Positions 60,094 to 64,000 of a stretch of DNA of 64,000 bases are shown in pieces (position 1 is the stretch's first letter; each line of letters starts with the position of its first letter). The notes below the pieces were generated by a model. The model was not told the origin of the DNA, made no database searches, and worked only from the letters and a program-made list of their open reading frames with translations. A program made the translations under genes and the position numbers. The stretch is from PALSA-505 sp036267135 (GTDB lineage: Bacteria > Actinomycetota > Actinomycetes > Streptosporangiales > Streptosporangiaceae), in the NCBI GenBank assembly GCA_036267135.1, contig DATAWQ010000149.1:1-64000 (forward strand), read 5' to 3'.

Positions 60094-60987
60094 TCACGTT
60101 CTCACCTCCCCGGACGTGGACGGGTTGCCAGCTGGCAGGTCCGCCAGTTCAGCCGGCGGCGGCATCCGCGGGCCGGGGCTGGCCTGCTGGGAGGGACGGG
60201 CCGGGCGTCGCTTGGCGGGACGGTGCGGCTCCCAGCGGAAGGTGGCGACGGCGATCGCGATGCCGGCCATGGCCCAGGCCGCCAGCACGATCAAGTCACG
60301 GCCGGGGAGCCAGGTCTGGCCAGCGGTGTGGTCGAGGGCCAGTCCCGCCGCGTGGGCTAGAGGCTGGGCCGGGAGATAGCTGGCGATGGTGGTCAGCCAG
60401 TGCGGTTCGCTAATGGCACCGAAGAGGCCGGAGATGATGATGACAGGGAAGTAGGTGACCAGGAAGGTCGGCGCGGCAGCTTCGATCGTGGAGACGACAG
60501 TCGTGAGGGCGGTGGCCGCGGCGGCCCAGGCGAGGCTCCCGAGAACGAAGACGATAAATGCCCCGAACGCACCGCTAAGACTCAGCGGGGTGCCGTAGAG
60601 GAGTACGCCCGCGGCGACCGTGGCGGCTCCGGCGATGGTGGCCACGACCACGGTGGCCAGGATGCGGCCGAGGAAGTAACACCAGCGCGGGAGCGGCGTG
60701 GCCCACCAGCGCTTCAGGATGCCGGCTTCCCGGGTGGCGACGAGACGGACGCCGTAGGTGTTCCAGGCAGTGAGGGTGAGGCCGAAGACGGCGTAGCGGG
60801 CGACGTCGGCGCCCGTGGTCTGGGTATGGCTCTGGTGCGAGGCAAGGAGCAGGATGATCGGCAATCCGATGCCGATCATGACGGCCCGTCCGCTGGCCAG
60901 CAGACGGCCCTGGTACCCGATCTGAGCGGCGAGGAGCCGGCCGATGTTCGGCATCCTTGGCTGGGCGTGGCCGGTGACGTCGGTCAT
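60094..60987 (-). CDS. ABC-2-type transporter permease (DrrB-like)
   Basis: A 297-residue protein with about six TM segments, including GIGLPIILLLASHQSHTQTT, ILATVVVATIAGAATVAAGV, TFLVTYFPVIIISGLFGAIS and LIVLAAWAMAGIAIAVATFR, and the ABC-2 signature region TREAGILKRWWATPLPRW. The C-terminus is Arg/Pro-rich. ATG 60987 overlaps the ATPase stop (ATGA), so the two form one exporter operon. Substrate unknown; small lipophilic drugs or lipids are typical. Confidence 0.87.
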   Translation of the reverse strand: MTDVTGHAQPRMPNIGRLLAAQIGYQGRLLASGRAVMIGIGLPIILLLASHQSHTQTTGADVARYAVFGLTLTAWNTYGVRLVATREAGILKRWWATPLPRWCYFLGRILATVVVATIAGAATVAAGVLLYGTPLSLSGAFGAFIVFVLGSLAWAAAATALTTVVSTIEAAAPTFLVTYFPVIIISGLFGAISEPHWLTTIASYLPAQPLAHAAGLALDHTAGQTWLPGRDLIVLAAWAMAGIAIAVATFRWEPHRPAKRRPARPSQQASPGPRMPPPAELADLPAGNPSTSGEVRT

Positions 60988-61904
60988 GGGCTGCTTCTTT
61001 CCACTGCCGGCGCGCCGATGGCGGTCAAGTAGGCGTCTTCGAGGCTGGGCGGTCCGACTTCGAGGCCTGATAGGCCAAGGCGATGCCGGTCGGCCCAGCC
61101 GACCAGATCCCGCAACGGGCCGGCCGGGTCGCCGGCCCTAATCACCAGCCCCCGGGTGGCGGGGTCCAGGTGCGGGCTCAGTGTGGCCGGCAGGTCGTCC
61201 AGGGACACCCCATCGGGGGGACGGTACTGGATGGTGACCGTTCCATCGCGCGCCCGGAGCCCGTCGGGCGTGGTGTCGGCGATGATTTTCCCGCCGGCCA
61301 GCAGGATGAGCCGCCGTGCGAGGTGGTCCGCCTCATCGATGTAGTGAGTGGTCAGCACGACCGTCGTGCCGGTCGTGGTCAGATTTTCCACCGCGGTCCA
61401 GGCCCGCCGGCGGGCTTCGGGATCGAGCCCGGTGGTCGGCTCATCGAGGAACAGGACCTCAGGCCGGCCGATGATCCCGATTGCCACGTCCACCCGGCGT
61501 CGCTGCCCTCCGGACAGGGCGCCAACGTGGGTATCGGCGTCGTCGGAGAGGTCCACCAGTTCGAGCGCCTCGCCAACCGGGCGCGCCGCCGGGTAGAGCC
61601 CAGCGAATACGGTCAGGGTGTCACGAACCGTCAGCTCGGCGTCGAGGCTGGCCGACTGGAGAACCAAGCCGATCCGGGACCGCCACCGGCGGTCACCGCG
61701 GCGTGGGTCGACGTCAAGGACCCGGGCGGTGCCGCTGGTGGGGCTCAGGAATCCTTCGAGCATCTCCAAGGTGGTGGTCTTGCCGGCCCCATTCGGCCCG
61801 AGGACGGCCACCAGCTGTCCTTCGGGCACCTCGAAGGACACGCCGTCCACTGCCGCGAAGTCCCCGAAGCGCCTGGTGAGATGGTCCACGACGATCGCGC
61901 TCAC
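60984..61904 (-). CDS. ABC transporter ATP-binding protein (DrrA-like)
   Basis: A 306-residue ATPase: Walker A GPNGAGKTTT, Q-loop IGLVLQSASLDAELTVRDTL, signature LSGGQRRRVDVAIGI, Walker B VLFLDEPTTGLDPEARRRAW, H-loop VVLTTHYIDEA, and the extended C-terminal domain of the DrrA/CcmA branch. GTG 61904 has GGAGCC upstream. Coupled to the ABC-2 permease; likely a drug or lipid exporter. Confidence 0.92.
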   Translation of the reverse strand: MSAIVVDHLTRRFGDFAAVDGVSFEVPEGQLVAVLGPNGAGKTTTLEMLEGFLSPTSGTARVLDVDPRRGDRRWRSRIGLVLQSASLDAELTVRDTLTVFAGLYPAARPVGEALELVDLSDDADTHVGALSGGQRRRVDVAIGIIGRPEVLFLDEPTTGLDPEARRRAWTAVENLTTTGTTVVLTTHYIDEADHLARRLILLAGGKIIADTTPDGLRARDGTVTIQYRPPDGVSLDDLPATLSPHLDPATRGLVIRAGDPAGPLRDLVGWADRHRLGLSGLEVGPPSLEDAYLTAIGAPAVERSSP

Positions 61905-62021
61905 GACATCGGGCTCCGGCCCCTGTGACTACGTCGGCCACGCAGGAGAGACAGCATGCGGACTTCCTTTCTGGTTGTGGTGGCGAAGCTGTGACAAAGC
62001 AGGGCGCTCCGGGAGCACCTC

Positions 62022-63464
62022 TCATCCGGGCTTCACCGCCGGGCGCGGGATGTTCACGAACAGCGCGATCGGGATCGCCGCGGCCAGCAGAACGGCCATG
62101 CCCCAGATCATGGCCACATTGAAACCGTGCACTTGGGCGGCGGCGGCGCTCGTGGCGGGATGAGCCAGCAGGTAGCCGGCCGTGACGATGGCCGCGATGG
62201 TGTTGAACAGGGCCGCGCCCACCGAGGAACCCAGCTGAGACGCGGCGCTGGTCGCCGCCCCGGCCGCGCCGGCATCAGCGCGGAGCACGCCCCGCAGCGC
62301 GGTGCTGAGCGTGACCGGCCCGGCCAGACCGGTGCCGATTCCCTCCACGGCCGTGGCGACCAGCACCAAGGGCAGGTAGCCGCTGCGCGCCGTGAGCCAG
62401 ATAAGCGGTACCAGACCGGCCGCTTCGGTCACCACGGCGGCACTGATGAGCCATCGGGCCGGTATCCGGCGCATTAGCCTCGGCGCCACGAACGCCGAAC
62501 CGAGGGCGGCACCGAGCGCGAAAGGGACCAGGGCGAGCCCGGTCTCCAACGGTGAGTAGCCGATGACCGACTGAAGCTGGTAGGTGAGGATGAGCATCAT
62601 CCCGAAGGTGCTGAACGCGTTGACGATCAGCGCCACCATCCCCAAGCCGCGGTTGCGGTCGGACAGCACCCGCAAAGGCAGCAGCCGGTCGGCGTGGCCG
62701 ACCTGGCGGGCCACGAAGCAGCCCAGCAGGATCGCCGCACCGATCAGGGAGCCGACGACCTGGCCTGCGCCCCAGCCGTCGGAGGCCGCCTCGCCCAGCC
62801 CGTAGACGAGGCCGACCATCCCCGCCGAGGCAAAGACCACGCTGGCCGCGTCGATACGGATCTCCGGCCGCCGGGGAAGCTGCGGCAGCACCCGGGGCGC
62901 GCCCACAACAGCGAAGACCGAGAAGATGATGTTCAGGTAGAGGCACCACCGCCAGCCGAGCTCGCTCGTGATCACCCCGCCAAGCACGAGGCCCACGGCT
63001 AGGCCGGCGGTGAGGGTGGCGGTGAAGACGCCGAGCACCCTGGTACGCTCGCTGTCCTCCCGGTAGACGGTGACGAGCAGAGACTTGGTGGACGACACCA
63101 GCACCGCCCCGAACGCCCCCTGGATGGCACGCGCCGCGATGAGCATCGTCGCGTCCACCGACGCCCCGCCCACCGCCGAGGCGCAGGCAAAGCCGATCAC
63201 GCCGACGATCAGTGTGCGCCGGGCGCCGAACCGGTCAGCGAGACGTCCGCCGAGAAGCAGCAGGCCGGCCAGGGCAAGGGTGTAGGCGGTCACCACCCAT
63301 TGCCGTGATGCCACCGACATGTGAAGCCCCTGCTGGATGGACGGCAAGGCCACGAACATGATCGTGGTGTCCAGCACCGCCATCAGGTGGGCCGAGCCGA
63401 TCACAGCCAGTGGCCACCAATCGAGATGGGCCGCCGCCGCACCGGGTGCCGTCGCCACAGACAT
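62022..63464 (-). CDS. MFS multidrug exporter (DHA2-like)
   Basis: A 480-residue transporter with about 14 TM segments. DHA2-type features are LDTTIMFVALPSIQQGLHMS in TM1, QWVVTAYTLALAGLLLLGG with GRLADRFGARR (motif A) and RAIQGAFGAVLVSSTKSLLV in the motif B/C zone. The C-terminal half has the repeat typical of proton antiporters. ATG 63464 is chosen (MSVATAPG); upstream starts would run through the divergent promoter. It is divergent from a regulator-like gene at 63623, a common exporter-repressor pair. Confidence 0.92.
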   Translation of the reverse strand: MSVATAPGAAAAHLDWWPLAVIGSAHLMAVLDTTIMFVALPSIQQGLHMSVASRQWVVTAYTLALAGLLLLGGRLADRFGARRTLIVGVIGFACASAVGGASVDATMLIAARAIQGAFGAVLVSSTKSLLVTVYREDSERTRVLGVFTATLTAGLAVGLVLGGVITSELGWRWCLYLNIIFSVFAVVGAPRVLPQLPRRPEIRIDAASVVFASAGMVGLVYGLGEAASDGWGAGQVVGSLIGAAILLGCFVARQVGHADRLLPLRVLSDRNRGLGMVALIVNAFSTFGMMLILTYQLQSVIGYSPLETGLALVPFALGAALGSAFVAPRLMRRIPARWLISAAVVTEAAGLVPLIWLTARSGYLPLVLVATAVEGIGTGLAGPVTLSTALRGVLRADAGAAGAATSAASQLGSSVGAALFNTIAAIVTAGYLLAHPATSAAAAQVHGFNVAMIWGMAVLLAAAIPIALFVNIPRPAVKPG

Positions 63465-63622
63465 GGAGTCGCGTCTCACGGGATGCGAGTATGGCCGCCC
63501 GGGCCACGCTGGCCTACGTTTCGGACAGGGCCTAAAGGTGGGCCGCTGAGGGACGGCCGGGCGGCGTCGTTTGCCGCCGCGGGCCTGGCTGATTATTGTG
63601 TGGGTTCCAGGACGGTGAGGCA

Positions 63623-64000
63623 ATGATCAGGCTCCGGCTGGCCGCCAGCAGCTTCACGCAGATACGGTTCGGTTTCTCTCCCATCAGCGAACTAGCCGAC
63701 TCGCTCTCCATGCTGCATTCCGCCCGCCTAGAGCCGTTGTACCGCGACTGGGGCGAGCAGGCACGCCAGCGCATGCGCGGCCTCGACCATGAGCTGCTGC
63801 GGGCAATAGTGCCGCACCGCGGCATGATTCCAGACTTCCCGCAGGGGGCCGCCGGAATCGCCACCACGATCGAGCAGCAGCTCAAGCTCCTGGCCGACTG
63901 GGAACCTGACCTGCTACGGGCGGAGCTGCGGGCAGTCTGGCACGGCACTGACCTGCCGCCCGCCGCCGAGCAGCTGATCGCTGCCGGGCCGGGCGGCCTG
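63623..64000 (+). CDS. ArsR-type regulator with DUF5937-like N-terminus (partial)
   Basis: The frame runs from ATG 63623 (GGTGAGG just upstream) to the window edge, 126 residues. MIRLRLAASSFTQIRFGFSP and the helical SELADSLSMLHSARLEPLYR match the DUF5937 N-terminus of actinobacterial ArsR-like repressors; the winged-helix domain would follow beyond the edge. Divergent from the MFS exporter gene, which it probably controls. Assignment rests on the N-terminus only. Confidence 0.72.
   Translation, partial: MIRLRLAASSFTQIRFGFSPISELADSLSMLHSARLEPLYRDWGEQARQRMRGLDHELLRAIVPHRGMIPDFPQGAAGIATTIEQQLKLLADWEPDLLRAELRAVWHGTDLPPAAEQLIAAGPGGL

Overview
The window is high-GC DNA (roughly 70 percent or more over most of its length) with dense, mostly short-gapped genes, frequent GTG/TTG starts and ATGA/GTGA/TGATG overlaps. 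SepH, an ECF SigK/RskA pair, a RamB-type regulator beside isocitrate lyase and an actinobacterial class A RNase P RNA all point to a chromosomal segment of a filamentous actinomycete. I cannot name the genus from the sequence alone.

Layout. 1-4.7 kb: the end of an AraC-type regulator, then a MurNAc/GlcNAc salvage group (murQ, a divergent RpiR/MurR-type regulator, a cytosolic serine hydrolase of the beta-lactamase fold and a BadF-type sugar kinase). 4.8-8.7 kb: a translationally coupled two-component system and an ApbE-type flavin transferase. 8.8-12.2 kb: a PAS-GAF-SpoIIE-HATPase phosphatase and an alpha/beta hydrolase-fold protein whose nucleophile serine is lost. 12.2-15.4 kb: a membrane molybdopterin oxidoreductase divergent from sigK-rskA. 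15.4-18.6 kb: a flavin-binding split-barrel protein, a zinc-ribbon coiled-coil protein, a histidine phosphatase without the RNase H half usual at this locus, rnpB, and a toxin-antitoxin pair. 18.9-26.4 kb: an accessory-looking stretch with lower-GC genes (DUF1996 protein, sulfotransferase), an SDR, a redoxin/nitronate monooxygenase pair, an esterase, and several gene relics (VOC protein, frameshifted cupin, amino-acid permease abutting a carbamate kinase tail).

26.4-40.4 kb holds two copies, facing each other, of the same four-gene cassette: peptidoglycan-binding-domain adaptor, MacB-type ATPase, FtsX/MacB permease, cysteine-motif lipoprotein. Between them lie a nuclease-fold protein, a group-2 sigma factor, an NTF2-like protein and a secreted protein built of about eleven 67-residue NHL-like repeats. 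40.7-48.5 kb: small unknown proteins, a long disordered membrane-anchored protein, a PEBP lipoprotein, sepH, a MarR regulator coupled to a glycosyltransferase and an unknown conserved-looking protein. 48.5-55.6 kb: central carbon and fatty-acid genes (aldehyde dehydrogenase, isocitrate lyase with its divergent RamB-type regulator, enoyl-CoA hydratase divergent from acyl-CoA dehydrogenase). 55.8-60.1 kb: an island with a large defence-like protein broken into three overlapping reading frames, followed by a truncated tyrosine recombinase. 60.1-64 kb: a DrrAB-type ABC exporter, a DHA2-type MFS exporter and the start of a divergent regulator.

Two things run across the window. First, short tandem repeats with units of 9, 15, 18, 21 or 30 bp recur in unrelated genes and sometimes run over stop codons or lie between genes. 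Second, several short inverted or direct repeats sit in divergent promoter regions and are good operator candidates. No tRNA, 5S/16S/23S rRNA, CRISPR array or intact insertion sequence was seen.
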